Below, piece by piece: positions 36,101-49,620 of a DNA stretch of 64,000 nucleotides. Position 1 is the stretch's first letter. Every line of letters begins with the position of its first letter. The notes below the pieces were generated by a model, which did not search any database, had not been told where the DNA came from, and saw only the letters and a list, made by a program, of their open reading frames with translations. This DNA is from Fasciolopsis buskii (taxonomy: Eukaryota > Platyhelminthes > Trematoda > Plagiorchiida > Fasciolidae): the NCBI GenBank assembly GCA_008360955.1, contig LUCM01003854.1:1-64000 (forward strand), read 5' to 3'. Both the position numbers and the translations under genes were made by a program.

Positions 36101-37717
36101 AGCCATAGTCGAAATGGACCAAAAACTGAACGGTTAATCGTGCGGGTTTGTTCTAACCTCACAGCCAGTTCTCACAGTCTCGTTTTCGAAACTTGAAATC
36201 AACAAGGAATGCATTTGTAAAAACAAATTAAATTGCGTTCTACGTCACCAGACGGTTTTAGCGGTTAGTCGCACATACTTTCACACCCTTCAACTTCCTC
36301 GTTCGTTCTACGAGCCGAATATCAGTACGAGCGTGTAGATCGTGTTTATCGTGTCTCTTCAAGTTGCACGTGTGGTTTACACATTCGAAATCGAACAACA
36401 GTGTATGAGAGAGGCAGCTATGCAATCTTTTGGCCGAAATTTAGTCGGATCCAACGTGAGGTCAATGGTGGGCGTGTTGGAAACACAGAAATGCACATGA
36501 TACCTGCGTTGTCGATAGCCGAACACGTGTTAACAACAAATCATAAGGCCGATCGGGATACTTCGTTCCAAATATTCTAACCCCTATGAGGTCATGGTTA
36601 CTAAAGTTTCGGAGAATCCAAATGGAATAGTTGATAACGTTCCACAACGAACCGACGAGAAAATCTATACGGAAACGTGGGTTCCTCATGGTGATCAGGA
36701 ATGAACTGTAAATAGGTGAGCTTCTTTCTGCACCATGCATCTCATAGACTCGTTTGTAAATGACAAGCTTGTCGCTTTGTCATTACTATTAAAATAATTA
36801 TTGTTTTTTATAAAATCAAAATCGACTCAAATTTTTAGAATGTTCCGATTGGATAACTACCTCTAAAAACAGATCTGTTTTGAATTGTGTAGCCCATCTA
36901 AGCGAATCGCTTACACAAAATTCGTCGAAATTCACGGCATTTTAATCACCGATGTACAGTCCAGATCTTTGCACACCTCAGATCGTTGCTCATAGTTTTA
37001 ATATCTGTGGTCAATATAAACCAATTACTGTTACCTTTATTACTTAGTGTTACTGCTACTTTGCACGGATCGTGTGTGAAGCGTGAGCGAGAAATAGAGA
37101 AGAAGAAACCAAAATTTATGCCTCGGCACTCATGATCGATCTCGCGTTCTCTGCCTGCACATCATTGGTGATCCGTAGCACCCCATGATCCCATTGCGAA
37201 CGTGAAACTGTCCAGCTGATCAGACCGAAGTGGGGTGGTAGTTTAAGAGATCTCCCCCTCAACTCCACCTGAACCTGTGACCGAGCGATTTAACCCAGAA
37301 AGTAATGGGACCATCTAAAGGTCACTTTACCTACTGGACAACCGTCGGCTAATTGCTCAGTTCGTGCACCCTTCGGATGGGGATGAACGTATTGGGTCCC
37401 CGTTGCTCCTCCGCGCCACAGACACCGGGAAACATATATCCATATGCTGCGTACGCCACTCTTCATTGGTTTGAAATGAAAGATTAGCCAACTTCCTTGA
37501 ACCAATTATCAAGAGTCGGTTAACCGGGTGGAGAGTGTCGAGCAGTGGTTTTCATTCTCGTCACGAGAAGGCACCGTGTAGGGGGGAGCTATCTAAGAAT
37601 CAGTTCGTCTGGGAACATTTCGAAATGCTCTCAATGCGAACACCCTATCCGAAGCTTGAGGTACCTCCCTCCGGCCACTTAGTTGCTGATACTACAAGCC
37701 TGGATTCCTTTTTATCT
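33151..37717. other. Intergenic, no gene supported
   Basis: Apart from the open frame at 34218-34493 listed separately I see no convincing coding exon. A minus-strand coding-like frame at 35610-35864 (SLSGTRLNHIGSRLEPCDRI) could be a retroelement remnant but is not identified. 37130-37510 is GC-rich and unassigned. Confidence 0.45.
34218..34493 (+). CDS. Possible coding exon of unknown function
   Basis: The frame is open for 91 codons with a protein-like, highly charged composition: LELEGLHRADVRHRLLDPTV, QAEEELISMRLGQTLGIPTK, RKAVVRDRQLLENDSRWLIE. It could form two amphipathic helices. An AG acceptor-like site (CGCGAATAG) lies just before it, and no clear donor was found. I do not recognise the family. 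It could be an exon of a gene outside the window, a piece of a retroelement ORF1, or chance. Confidence 0.2.
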   Translation: MTFVFRLELEGLHRADVRHRLLDPTVQAEEELISMRLGQTLGIPTKRPSATRKAVVRDRQLLENDSRWLIESTGGKRMRNVTNGLTHTIDG

Positions 37718-37893
37718 TTTATCGTTTATCTTTTACTTCCTTTATTAATGAAACAACAATTTACATCAATTTTCCGGAAGGAGGCCGCGGCCAGCAGAGG
37801 GCTGCCAAGTGGGGAAGTTGACCGGCGGTAGGAGGATTCGAACCCGCGACCTCTACATGCAAAACATCACCACCGTTATGCTCCCACTACCGA
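37718..37893 (-). mobile_element. SINE-1 copy B
   Basis: Reverse-oriented. The tail (TTACTTCCTTTATTAATGAA), the GGCCGCGGCC body, GCCAAGTGGGGAAGTTGACC, and the T arm GGATTCGAACCCGCGACCT match copy A in order. The box A part (37870-37893) is more degraded. Confidence 0.8.
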
Positions 37894-39574
37894 CATACTG
37901 TATAAAAATCAGGACAAGAAACAACAAGTCAGCTAACAAATCAGATCAAAGGATTGATCCTTACCAAATGAGGTTGGTAATGGCAAACCAAACTACAATG
38001 TATTCAACAAGCATCTGGACGCAATTTCACAGACGTCTTCTTCGACCTTTATAACGTGGGACATGTTATTCTTATATTTGGTTTATATTTCATTACTACT
38101 AAGAATTTATCTAAGTCTTACTCCTTATATGCTCACGCATTTTCGTCCAAACATTTCTAACTTCGAACGCACGAACTGAACGCATTGTACAAATGTAACT
38201 AGGTTTTCCGTTGCATTTTGTCGTCGAGACCGCTGGGAGCGATGGTAACTCAATCAACTGTATACCGAACAATCTGTCGTCGAAAAAAAGACAGAGAGTG
38301 TGCAATGAGTTTTTACGAATACTTTTAAATGGAGGAAAGCGGGTTAGAATTGGGCCTAGGATTCAGTTTGATTTCTCAAACACTGTCCGTGAAAATCGAT
38401 ATGCCACCTGGATTTGACAGGATAAAAAGTTCTAACTGTGCCGATATAGCCGACGGGATTCAACCAAGAGGGCTGTATGTATGTGTATGCGTGTGTGCGC
38501 TTGTGTTTATGTTTATCTTTTTGTGTGTTTGCGTGTGTGTGTGTGTGTGTGTTAAATCATCCGGTATTCAATAAGGCGAGCACGTGATCATCCAGATGTG
38601 ATGGAAATGTGATTTTGGGTTCATACATCTTTGCTCGCCTGATCAGCGCAGGGAATCAGGTATGAAATATTACTTATATCAATTGTTGTGAGTATTTAAC
38701 ATCTGCATTCCGGCATCCGACGATCTTATCCTTGCAAAGATTTATATGTTCATGTCAGGCGTGATTTATCGTCGTATTAAATGAACAAATTCCACGGCTT
38801 GAAATATTAGTTCGCATAAATTTTTGCCGGAATGTTTCGTTTTAAAATCTACTTTGCGTAGACGTTGTTGGGCGGGTGTATGGCGAATTGAATGAGGATC
38901 ACAAATCCTGAGATCCGTTGTTGGTAGACTACTGCAAATGTGAATGTTTGTGCGATGAAAATGTTTAGTGGAATTGATGTTTAGAGATGAAGTCCCTCAA
39001 ATGTTTCTCGAAAAACAGTGTACCAGGCAGTGTCGAGGAAAGCATTCGACAGTTGTTAAATGTCACCAACCGACGAAAGACTCATCTGTTTACAAGCGAT
39101 ACTACGAGAAAGTGAAATATAATGTTCCAGATGAGTTCGAATGAAAAATCGAAAACGGACAAAAATTTGAGATTTTATGAACTTTCCTTGAGGTGCAAAA
39201 AAACTGTGACATCAAATCAAGACCACCAAAGCTGAATTCAGAACACGTCCGTGGTCTAACCGTGAGATTGTTCATTTGTACTTGCATCCAGTCTGACAGG
39301 ATTATGATCGGCTCATCACCGATGAAAGACAATGATGTACACGTCCAGAACCAGGGTCAAGGATCAAGTGATCTCTGCCGACAAACTATGCTGCATCGGA
39401 AGGAGGACATTGTTAGGTGACCTGGTCAATCAAGACTGTCAGATTGTGACTGGCTGAATTCACACCCATTTGAAATAAAGATGTATGTAGATCATCCGCG
39501 TTGATAAATCCGAACCTATCCAAACTTAGAGTTGTACAGTATAATAGATAAAAAGTTAATTTCACGGAGTATTT
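37894..39574. other. Intergenic, no gene seen
   Basis: Contains the GT microsatellite at 38523-38552. Short open frames have no domain signature. Confidence 0.5.
38523..38552. repeat. (GT)n microsatellite
   Basis: About 30 bases of GT units with interruptions. A looser TGT-rich region extends upstream to about 38475. Confidence 0.9.
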
Positions 39575-39735
39575 GTGGGTGTTTGGAAACACCCCTTGTT
39601 CCCAGAGAAGGTCAAACGTATAAGTTCGAATTCTCTTATTGCCAATCGATTTCTCCACTTGGAAGCCCTCAGTTGGGAGCGACCTCCTTCCTGAAGAATG
39701 ATGTACACTGTTATATGTCATTATTAAAAGGATTG
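39575..39735 (+). mobile_element. SINE-1 copy F, degraded head
   Basis: The T arm remnant AGTTCGAATTCT is followed by the SINE-1 body order: CCAATCGATTTCTCCACTTGG, a TTGGGAGCGACC segment, CTTCCTGAAGAATGATGTAC, ACTGTTATATGTCATTATTA. The anticodon-arm region keeps GTGTTTGGAAACACC. The head is too decayed for transcription. Confidence 0.6.
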
Positions 39736-41036
39736 GGTTGTTCTAGTCACTTAAATGAAGACAAATTTCATTTGAACCACAAGAGCTCTAGTGTAGATGA
39801 GGGTAGGACCACAACGGACTGTGCATCTGAACAATGCAACAGGAAGGCAGTTGGGTGATTCACACGTTTATTGCGTGACGAAACAAGTCCCAGTCCCCGG
39901 CGCTTGCGCGGCCACATATACTGTTCTTTTCCAAACCAGGCTCAATTGAGATTCATGTTCTTACTAGCTGAGCATTTCCGGGGAAATCCGACCGGGTGCC
40001 CAGACCTCTTGTTTTCGTTCATTTTAGCCTCCCTCTGGCTACGTTGGTCCTACTTCCGTGTTGATGATATGAAATGTCGTCCTTAGCTGAGGAAGTCATG
40101 CTGTCTATGTGTGAAATTTGGCTCTGCTGGGCCTATTTTTTGCTACCCCGGTCCTTAACTGTTGGGGAGTGTTTTTAACATAGCCCTCGTTGTTTCCTCG
40201 GGCAACGACTTCTGATTAGTTCATACAACTGGGTCGTTTCCAGCTTCCATCCGTTGCTGTCGTACTTCCTTGACGATAGCTTATTGGACAGCCCAATGGT
40301 TGATCTATCATTCTCTTGTAATTTGTAAATTCCAAATTGTTACTCCGTGTTTTTTGTTGATCCGGATAGGAAGATTGGCTCACAAGTCAAAGAGTCCCGA
40401 AATTTTATATGACCATTTCGACCGGGTTAACGGGTGCAGAGTTCATTCAAAATTATTGACCTCATTTTGTTTGAATGGGTGCGCAAGCAAATGTTCTTTT
40501 TGAAGACAGTCGAATTGCCCGCATCTACTCGCTTCGTTAAATAACAATTCAACTGTTTGATTGTCTCAATCACAGCGGGATAGACATGACAAACGATTTA
40601 CTCCAAGTGGAAATTTTGTAAACCAGGCCCGTATTTAACGTTCTATTTTTATATTCTATTTCGTACGCTTTTGGGAACCTCATTTGATAAATTTCAAGTC
40701 AGTTTAAACCTGTTACCATAGCAAATGCAATCAAAATTCTGACGCGGAAGGAGTAAAGTGAAACAGAAATGGAAAACGATAAGAAACATTGTCCGCGCTT
40801 TGCAGTACATGATGGCTTTTTCGCTCTCCACCTCTGCGCTATCGATTGCTCATCGGGATCCACGATTAGTCAGTTTCAATTTCATAATAAATTAATCATG
40901 GACCACTTTGTGTCAGTTTTGTTTCTATCTGACAACGTCATCTAGACCGATTGTCCCTAATCATGGGCTATTTTGGAAGAGAGATCTCGTGGACCCCCAA
41001 ATGGACGTACACGATCCAGCCGGTTTACTAAGAATT
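39736..41036. other. Intergenic, no gene seen
   Basis: Nothing beyond short open frames; no repeats assigned. Confidence 0.5.
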
Positions 41037-41340
41037 TCATACCCATCTCCTGTATTCTTGACCGACCTCCTTTGACCAGTGTTTCAACCACTGGCTACCT
41101 CGGACGATGGCATTCAATATAGCAGTCAGGCATTTTGTGGACATGGGCGAAACATGTTCCGACCACATTAATCTATCCACAATCAATGCCTCTTCTAGAG
41201 ACCTAACACTAGAATCCAGTACTTTAGTTCCAACCGGTGACTTGCTGAGAAAGTGCTCGTACCATGTTCTACCAAAAACACGAAGACAATCGTGTTCAAG
41301 CGCCAAAAATCTTTGCTAATCTTCTGCTCTCAACAAACAT
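41037..41340 (-). mobile_element. LINE-A copy 5: C-terminal fragment
   Basis: The minus strand encodes LEHDCLRVFGRTWYEHFLSK then RLMWSEHVSPMSTKCLTAIL. These match the family C terminus (VFDHRCLRSIGRIWWEHRVS and RLRWLGHVLRMPTHRLPRRAL). VESRRLAKI at about 41310-41340 corresponds to the RAEDVRRL segment. It is truncated on both sides. Confidence 0.7.
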
Positions 41341-44300
41341 AATTCTGACCTACTGCTGTTGCTGCATACAATCGACCGTTGATCGATTGTTGGCTGTCAC
41401 ATCAACATTACAAATGCCTCCGATTGATTAATGCCAATCAAACCGTCTAAAACCGTGACAAAACTTTATCCAGTATGCAACCACGTTGTAAGGTTTAACC
41501 ACCCGGATACTCAGGCCGAAATAAGGGACCTTATCCTGAGCTTCTAACCGAAGATATCAGCCTAAAAGACAGTGTTATGATTTAACGGTTTGGTCCCGCA
41601 CTGGAAACCGATGATGGCTTGCCCCGTTCACATGCCATTCGGGTGGATCTAACCATCCTGCAAGGTCAGTTGAACCCTACACAGAAGTGCCAATCCTGGA
41701 ATCGTATGATTCACACGTCGCTCATTGCTGGTTTGAAATTAGGGCCTAACCACCTTCCCTGGGTTCACTGCCTGGTGGAGAGCACCGGGCATTCGGCTTC
41801 GCCCTTGTTCTTTTATGAGAACACCTCTGCCACTCCAGGTCAACCGGAATTCATGAACTTCGTCTTCAAATCTTGAGCAGAAGCAAAAAGAAATAAGTCA
41901 AATCTATTCTGAAATATAACTAGGATTTACTTTGCTCGTAGTTTCATTTAGTCTGGGTAATGATTTTCGTTAGTGTGACATTACAATAGTTGGATGTCTA
42001 ACTTTGGGGCTGCAGCGTTTGTCTTTCTCAAACCCGATTTCAGTGGTGACAAATTGCTGAATTTTTTAATGTAAGCATTCTGTTATTCACTGGCATCAAG
42101 AAAAATCTCAATTCCTATCCCCTACGTAGCTGGTGGAGACACGATCCTAATAACTGTCACCAGTCCTTACTAACATTTATTTCGTACCGTATGATACGAA
42201 ATAGTTCATTCAAGGCCTAACTTCAAATATGCTTGAAGCAGATCTGTAGATAGGGAAGGACTGACGTGAAAAAAGTAACCAGTGGAGCGAGTTCGTTACG
42301 TGACTGCATCGCGTTTCCTCATTCCCAAATTCAGTTTGGTTACGTGTCACTACTCTACCAGCACCGCGTTTGTCCATTACGTCTATTTTTAGTCTAGTAC
42401 CCTTTACGTCTGAGGAATATTGGACTGTCTTCAAGGGTGTCAAATGGTTATATGCGTTTCGGGGCGCTGAAAGACGAAGCACATTCCGCGTAGCTGGCTG
42501 CCCAACAAGGGAGACACCATCCACTTTGCCGAATAACGAGTTCCTTTGTTCATCAAAACGAAAGGAAGCTGCCTGTTCACCTTGATGGTTTAATGTTATT
42601 CGGAAGGTGACTTAACCGTGGACCACTTGGTGATGCGATTCAGGTCATTTCGGACAGAATTAGAACATTGTAACTTTAATGAATTATATTAGTCACGCGC
42701 AAAGAAATCAGGTCAGTTTTTCGCTCACCGTTATGACTCAATAAAATAGATCACACAACCAATCCCCGATGGCACGCGAGACGGATTTTATTGTTTTTGA
42801 AACTGCTCTTTCGATTAAATTACTCGTGTAGAAATTTCAGGGCACCTAGTTAGGCTTATACTCGGAAAACGCCGCACCCCAGTTTCGTTCTCGCAAGAGC
42901 ACCTCGGTGTTGTTTATCGATCATTGCGCCCAGGTCCCAAATCCGGGTCTTACACTTGGAGGACGTGTGTGTTACCGTTGTGTTACTAGCTTTCATTCAG
43001 GCTAAACAAAATTACCGAATTGTTTGTTCAGCATTCCATCTCAATGACAATCAGCAGTGCCTGACAACTTCGAGGAAATTACGGCAGATTTTGCACTTAC
43101 TTCAGCCAAATGTCTTTCACTAAGCGATGTCTTCTTCACAGGATGGTGGATATGCTTCGTTGATAAACTCCAATGGGTAACAAAATTCGAGTGTGATACT
43201 TTCCGAGTGTAAGCCCGACCGGACAACCTGAGATTTGCACTTAACAGGTGTAGTCCGAAGAGCAATCAATCAATAAAAACAAAATTCGACGTCGCAAATC
43301 AGAATGCTACATGAGCCGGGAAACGATAACATGGAGTGTATTATTCATTAGGTTTATTTATGGAATAACGAGTTTGAAAATAGTCTATTGGACTGCCATG
43401 AAGGAATGATAATTTGTATGACATAGTGCCACTATTTTCTGGCAAAAATGGGACTTCATCAACAGGTGTACGATATAAAACTGGGCCGCAAATTTTACCC
43501 CGGGACTCGGTGCTTATCCATATCCGAATCGTAGTGAAATATTAGTATTGAAGGAATATTTCATATTGTATTCACTGTTGCGAATTACTTTTTCTAATTC
43601 TAGCACAATAATTGGCAATGTAAACAAAAGTTTGATAACAAAAATGATCACGTGATTACCGATCGATCACATCTGACCACTTTCAATGATGAATAGAATA
43701 GGAACGGTTGGACTGTGGATAGCAATCCTTATCTGGAATGAATGATTATAATGGGTTTTAAATATATTTGTCAGGCTTTGATTTACTGGGTGTTAAATTT
43801 TTTGGTATAACTAATCCCAAACGAACGATCACTGGTTTTATGCATCTCACAACTTAGCACTATTTAGTCAGAAGAAGGCGTGAAACTGTGTGGCTGATCT
43901 ATTCAGGTAGCCATTCCGGTGGTATAATACGGTGGTAACGTGCGTTAAGTCAAGGCTATCGAGTACGACTTTCACGTAAAACGAAAGTAAAGTAATACGA
44001 AAAGTATTGGAAGATCTCAGTGGTTTGAAAGTATGCATTGGTTGTAACTTAGTTCGTTTGGTCATCTTGACGATCTCCTTTTACTGATCATGGTATTTAG
44101 GTTGCCAGGTCAACGATTAGCACTTCAGGTAAACATGCTTATAAACGGAAATACCACACTTTGGCTAAAAGCAAGTTATGTCTGTCATCTGTTCACCAAT
44201 CACGTTGAGAGTTAAGTTGATTGCCAATCGCCATTCATCCCAAATCCGAATCATACTGTACTGTAGTTTCAGTGCGCAAAGTAACCTCTGCTAGGAAATC

Positions 44301-46488
44301 AGGATAACTGTTCAGTATGCCAAAAGTGGTCAACATAGTAAGACTAAATAATTGAAAAAATTGAGTAGAATGGACCCCACTGTTTGATTGACTGTTCATC
44401 TGCCTGAATCCTTTAATTATTATAACATTTCAAGACTGAATTCAGAAGCAAAAAATAACATTGAAATGAAAAACTCCTAAGTGAATGAGACAACGTGAAA
44501 TCAAACTGAGAACAAGCGGCGGCGGGTTGTCTTGTTCGCTTCCGGTGCATTTAATTGGCCAGTGGAGCACATCACCCACCGGCCCATGCTTAGTCAAGTC
44601 TTTTCACACCCCTTGTGAAAAGAACTAGGATTGAACTCAGTCGGGCGTCATGCGCACTAGTGACCAGTCGTCAACACGTTGCCCTGTTCTGTAATTCGGC
44701 GATTTGTCCGAGATGACTGGGCTGCACAAAACCGATAAACCCAAATATCTTGTGTTATTTCTGACAATTTTTGGACGAGAAATTGCATTTTGATCATTTA
44801 GTACGCAGTGTTTGTTTAACAATTGCTGAATGACAAAAACAATGATATATAGGCATGACAGGGAAAGAAGACCAAAATGGATTAACCGAATTTAGGGAAT
44901 AATTCCGTTGTAATCCAATTTCCTACGTGGTTACTTCCCTCGGTTTATCCAGTCGGCTACTGCATACTACTTGTTTCCGTTAGGTTTCTAAGTCCGCGAC
45001 CAATTTACCCTACAGATAGTTAGTTGTAAAACATGTTATCTATGAAGACATACAAAGGTGATTGTTAGTCCCGTGACCACGGTTCATTCATTTGGATGCA
45101 CATAATCGAATTATTTTTCTGTTCCATCGATTCGCTGTTGAATTTTTGTTTACATTGACGACTTGGCAATTTCGATAAGTTATTCAGCATGTCGTATCCG
45201 TGTTTAGTTTACCATCCAACTTGTTAAGTCTCGCGAGAAGTATATCCAAACGACGACATTTTCGTTAACCAATTGACTCGGATAATGCAACCTGATTAAG
45301 TCCCACTGAACTTTAGGGGGCCAAATTTTCTAAAAATCGGTTTTCAATCTAGAATTTCGATTGATTCTCACTAAGCACTACTGTGTTCCGAAACTATTCC
45401 CAAGAGGTGTTACGTGTTCACGTTTTGGCCATTTACCATAGAAATTTTTTAGTAATCTCGGACGATCAATAGAATGCACAAGTCCCAAATAGGCAAAAAA
45501 GTTCACCAGTCAAAGTATTAGCTTATTACTATCTTAGCATAAACGAAACTATGAACTAGTAAAAATCGATACCACTTTATGTACTCTACAATATCGATCA
45601 CAAATGGTTTGTATTTTACCTCCATTCTCATCTCCGTTACTAGGCAACCAGCGATTTCACTGCATGCCTCACGTCGTCTTGAGACATAGAGTAACGATGA
45701 GCGACTATGATACCCCTGATTGTGTTCCCAGTCCGCGAGGTCATTCAAGCTAAGACAGAATCACGTGATATGACAACACCTGATAGCAGACATTCGACTG
45801 GGTTTTGTCGTCGAGGTATGGAAAACCGTGCCTTAATAAGATCGATGCCGGCTATAATTTTTATGCACACTTTAAACTTTTCAGTGATGCATATATGCAC
45901 ACTGTTTGCGTAGACAAACGAATCCTACTTGGCAAAGCCACTTTCAACGGGAGACGGGGAACAGATGATAGTAACATGCAATGATACGCCGTGGTAACAA
46001 AAAATAATGGGCTGATGTAGCGGTTAATTAATTGGTCCCAGCCTGCAGGTCAATAGCTGTTTTTTGACAAGCCAAAGAACGATTTTTAATGGTACAACAG
46101 CGTAGAGACTGACCCAGAACAAGAAAAAAACGATAACCCCGTGATTTATGGACTAGCGGTCACTTTCCCCCATTACAAAGACAAAACATGCAAAGTAAGA
46201 ACTTTAACGTTAGATGCTTCTTTTGTAAGTTAGATTGTCACTTGAATCAGACTTACTCGCTTACAACACTGCCTAGCGTATTAATCTATTAAGCACACAG
46301 TGCACGGTCGTAACCGACAAACTGAGCAGACCAGTATCGTTGTCGACGTACTTTTTGGACTGTGCAACTGTTAGCGATTGTCGCCACAGATGTCCAATTG
46401 ACATTGTATCCCTGGGGATGACAAGCTATGGTAAGTCCTTGCCGTTTGTTTAATCACCAGATTAATCCAAAATGACCGAAAAAAGAAC
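41341..46488. other. Intergenic, no gene supported
   Basis: Holds a degraded hammerhead-like copy at 43143-43175 and a weak tRNA-like patch near 44625-44690 (box B-like GATTGAACTC in reverse). Open frames such as the minus-strand 42210-42524 (104 codons) have no recognisable motif. Confidence 0.45.
43143..43175 (+). repeat. Degraded hammerhead element, probable copy 4
   Basis: The stretch GGTGGATATGC then CGTTGATAA matches the degraded copy at 62879-62902 in 20 of 22 positions. The core is already UUGAUAA, and no stem I partner or GAAA follows, so no ribozyme activity is expected. Confidence 0.4.
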
Positions 46489-46662
46489 GGCCGGTGGTGG
46501 TCAAAATGATAAGGTCGTGGACTTGAAGGTTGCGGATTCGAATCCTTCCACCGCCGATCAACTTCCCCACTTGGCAACCGTCTGTTGGCTGCGGCCCACT
46601 TCCTGAAACTTGATGTACATTGTTGTTCCATTAATAAAAAGGAAGTAAAAGACGAAAGATAT
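46489..46662 (+). mobile_element. SINE-1 copy C, well preserved
   Basis: Head GGCCGGTGGTGGTCAAAATG, box B GGATTCGAATCC and closing CCACCGCC form the tRNA-like part. The body CAACTTCCCCACTTGGCAAC, a GGCTGCGGCC segment, CTTCCTGAAACTTGATGTAC, and the tail ATTAATAAAAAGGAAGTAAA follow. With copies A and D it gives a clear family consensus. Confidence 0.85.
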
Positions 46663-48955
46663 TTGTGCTTTAAATCGTTATACGGAATTTAGTCATTATC
46701 TGTAACACACGGACATGGATTACTAATAATTACCGTGTAGATTCCAGCCCAAACTAGGCAGGTGAAAGCAATGAGAAGGCCACAACAGCTGGGAAACATA
46801 TCGGAGTCTGTTTACGACTCATACCTCTTTATCAAAAAGAGGAGAAATCCCGAGTAGTGGAATATATTCAGTGTAATGACATTTGAGGCGCTCAAGCATT
46901 ACGAAAACCTGTTTCCATGATTCTCATTGGTTGAGTAACTACGCACTTTAGCGAGAAGGTCTACCGGACTGCAGATGCACCAAGCAGATTCACAGTTTGC
47001 AGAATGCCCCTTGTCACGGTATTTATGTCTTACCTCATTTCCACTTACTAGTTCCATTTTTCATGAATTATGCGCTCCGTTCCTAATTCGGCGCGGTTGT
47101 TGCTGAAGCTGAATTTTCCTGTCTCCCAACTTAATTCGGATCCAAGGCTGAACATTCACTGGGTAACGTTTTGATTAGAAGAAGATCGAAACGTGCATTG
47201 AATTTTTACTCAGCGCAACAATACTACTTACATTTCTCACATGCATGCACGAATACATAGTATGCTGATACACCCACTCAGTCGAATTCGCTTTTACCCC
47301 ACTGATCTCCTAACAGCCTTGGCGTGAATCGATCGCCCGTGGTTTTAAGTGCACTCTTCTATTTGTTCGCATGTTGTTTGCTTTCCTAGCACAGTTATGT
47401 ATGTTTACATGCTGCCAAGGCAAGTTTCGTATAAACCGGCAAGCACGCCCTGATAATTTCACAATCCAATAAATCAGTAGCCCAGTTACTCCAGGGCAAT
47501 TCTAGTTTTGTTTAAATCTTTTCGTTAGGCGTGTTGAAGGTTCGCTGGTAATAGACAGATGTTCACTATCGTCCGGCTAGTTGCCAATGATAATTTGCTG
47601 AAAACTTAGCTAGCATTATAAAATTCTAAATTCTGGCTTCACGGTTACCATTTCCCTTTCTGGAAATGTTGTACCTTTTGGATAGTTCACACGATACAGG
47701 AAAGCGGTGTGCCTATGCGATGTATCGGAATTTGATAATGATGCTCAGCGAAATCTACATTTCAAAATTTACTACTTCATTGTTTATCAGTACGCAATTC
47801 AGCTTGGAAATCGCCGAATGACCTTCGACCTCGGACGAATCACATCAGCTTTATTCCTTGCCCAAGATCCGACAAATAGTCAAAAACTGATAAATTCATG
47901 CCTCTTGTTGCCAAAGATGTGAACTTAACCAGCGCGTTCACTCAACTGTTGAAAATGCGTCCCTAAAATTGTATACAAAATACTGATTATCGTCCCGTCA
48001 TCGGTTTAGTCGTAGCCGTCTGGATTCGTGAGAATTATCGATCGCTCAACAGCACGTGATTGCCATCTCACCATGAAATTACTTTATCATATTATAGTTG
48101 GATGTTTTGATGGCCAAAGTGGAGGAAAAAATGCCAAATCACTGATCATGAACCATCTTACGAGAACCGGCATTAACTGGACTATCGGCATTTTCAATGC
48201 TATTTGAGACGGATCAAGTGAACTCGGGGGCTGAATGCCAAAAGCAACGAATTAACGGCCAGTCAATCAGCCTCAATTGACTGGTATTACGAAGTGGCGA
48301 TCGTAGAACTAGAAAATGATAGGAAACGTTGCTTAACAGAGAGTTGGCATAGAAAATCAATGAGGTACAATCCAAACAAAGGAATTGTGATTTTCAAGTG
48401 AGTTTCATCCTGTGCCAGCCATAATGTTCTTGCTAGAAGTATCTGCAACAGACTCCGTTGATTTGGTTAAAAAAGCATAAAATTTCCTTTTCGACCTACA
48501 GTCCAACTGGCCTTTTAGTCTCTGCAGAACGAACTGATGGTAAAGATGACTGGGTAAATAGTGTACTTAAATCCAAATATGGAATACGAAGAACAGCACG
48601 CATAAGAGGTTGCCGTCATGTGGTATTTGTAACCCTTGATTACTAGGTGAATAAAGTCATCATAAAGCATAACCTCGAAATCCTGGTGGTACATTTCTGT
48701 TGTTCCGCTGGGAGTCCGGTCGATTTGCGAAAGAAAACAAATGGGTAATTAAATATTAGAACCATATTTTTGTAGTTAACTCTAGGTTTTTTTTCGATTT
48801 TTCTATCCTGTACCGTTCGTTGGGAGCTTCTACCGATCATTAAGTATCTAATCAAATCATTAACGACCATCAATAATCCATTACAAATCTGTAACAAATT
48901 TTACTGCCTATCCGACTACAGCAGCTGATGAGCGAAAATACTATTTGATTTCGAT
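46663..48955. other. Intergenic, no gene supported
   Basis: No domain-bearing frame. A possible distant relative of the short dispersed repeat lies at 46847-46940. The sequence is AT-rich. Confidence 0.45.
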
Positions 48956-49620
48956 GCTTAGAGAACTAAACCTCGTTGCTTCCACACACTGACAAGCATA
49001 TGAAATATTCACACAAATATGTGGAAAATTGTGGCCCAACTAATGTGAAATGCATTTCATTGATTGAATCTCTGTATGCGCATAGCCAAACGCGAGTTCG
49101 TGCTTGTAGCGATGTTTCACCCGAATTCACTAAGAGAACTAATGTTCGTCACGGTTGTCTCTTTTCACTTTTTTGCTTTTCACTTTTATCATTCACGTGG
49201 TTAAGGAAATCATCCTAACATCATGTGAGAATAGTGGCATTGATATTTTGTTCAATCAGGAACGTGTGCGATTTAGAATTTGTGGATAACTTTGCGAATG
49301 AAGTTCGAAGTGTAGTATGCTTTATTCTGAATCGCCAAGGGGACAGTATGGGTATGTCTGGGAAGTGTAAAGATCTGTTGCAGGACTGGATTGGCTCAAA
49401 CGTGAACATTTTCATTGCAGGCAAAGAAATGAGCGAATTGGATTGAGTTAGTCTTTTGTTTAGTGATAGTGTATCGGGTGAGGTGTGTTCACGCATACCG
49501 AAAGCTTGATTGACATTTGTCAATGTGAAGCCTCTGAGACGTCGGCCTGACATCCAGTTATCGATCAAAGATCAGCTCTATGCATCAGTAGTGAGATAGG
49601 TGCTACGATCAGGTTAATGG
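48956..49620 (+). mobile_element. LINE-A copy 6: reverse transcriptase fragment
   Basis: In order: KCISLIESLYAHSQTRVRAC, FTKRTNVRHGCLFSLFCFSL (RT block 4), DLEFVDNFANEV at about 49270-49305 (catalytic YADD changed to FVDN), GMSGKCKDLLQDWIGSNVNI and AGKEMSELD (family APSKCKMLLQDWIGSKPNL and AGEQLGEVD). PLRRRPDIQLSIKDQLYASV follows near 49530-49590. The first and second parts are in different frames and are split by a stop. It is truncated at both ends. Confidence 0.8.

Noticed and set aside
44625..44690. Possible third tRNA-like (reverse) sequence.
   Set aside because: Only a box B-like patch is visible; no acceptor arm pairing or box A could be shown.
48923..48940. CTGATGAGCGAAAA resembling a hammerhead core with almost no stem II.
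   Set aside because: There is no room for a stem II and no complementary stem I.
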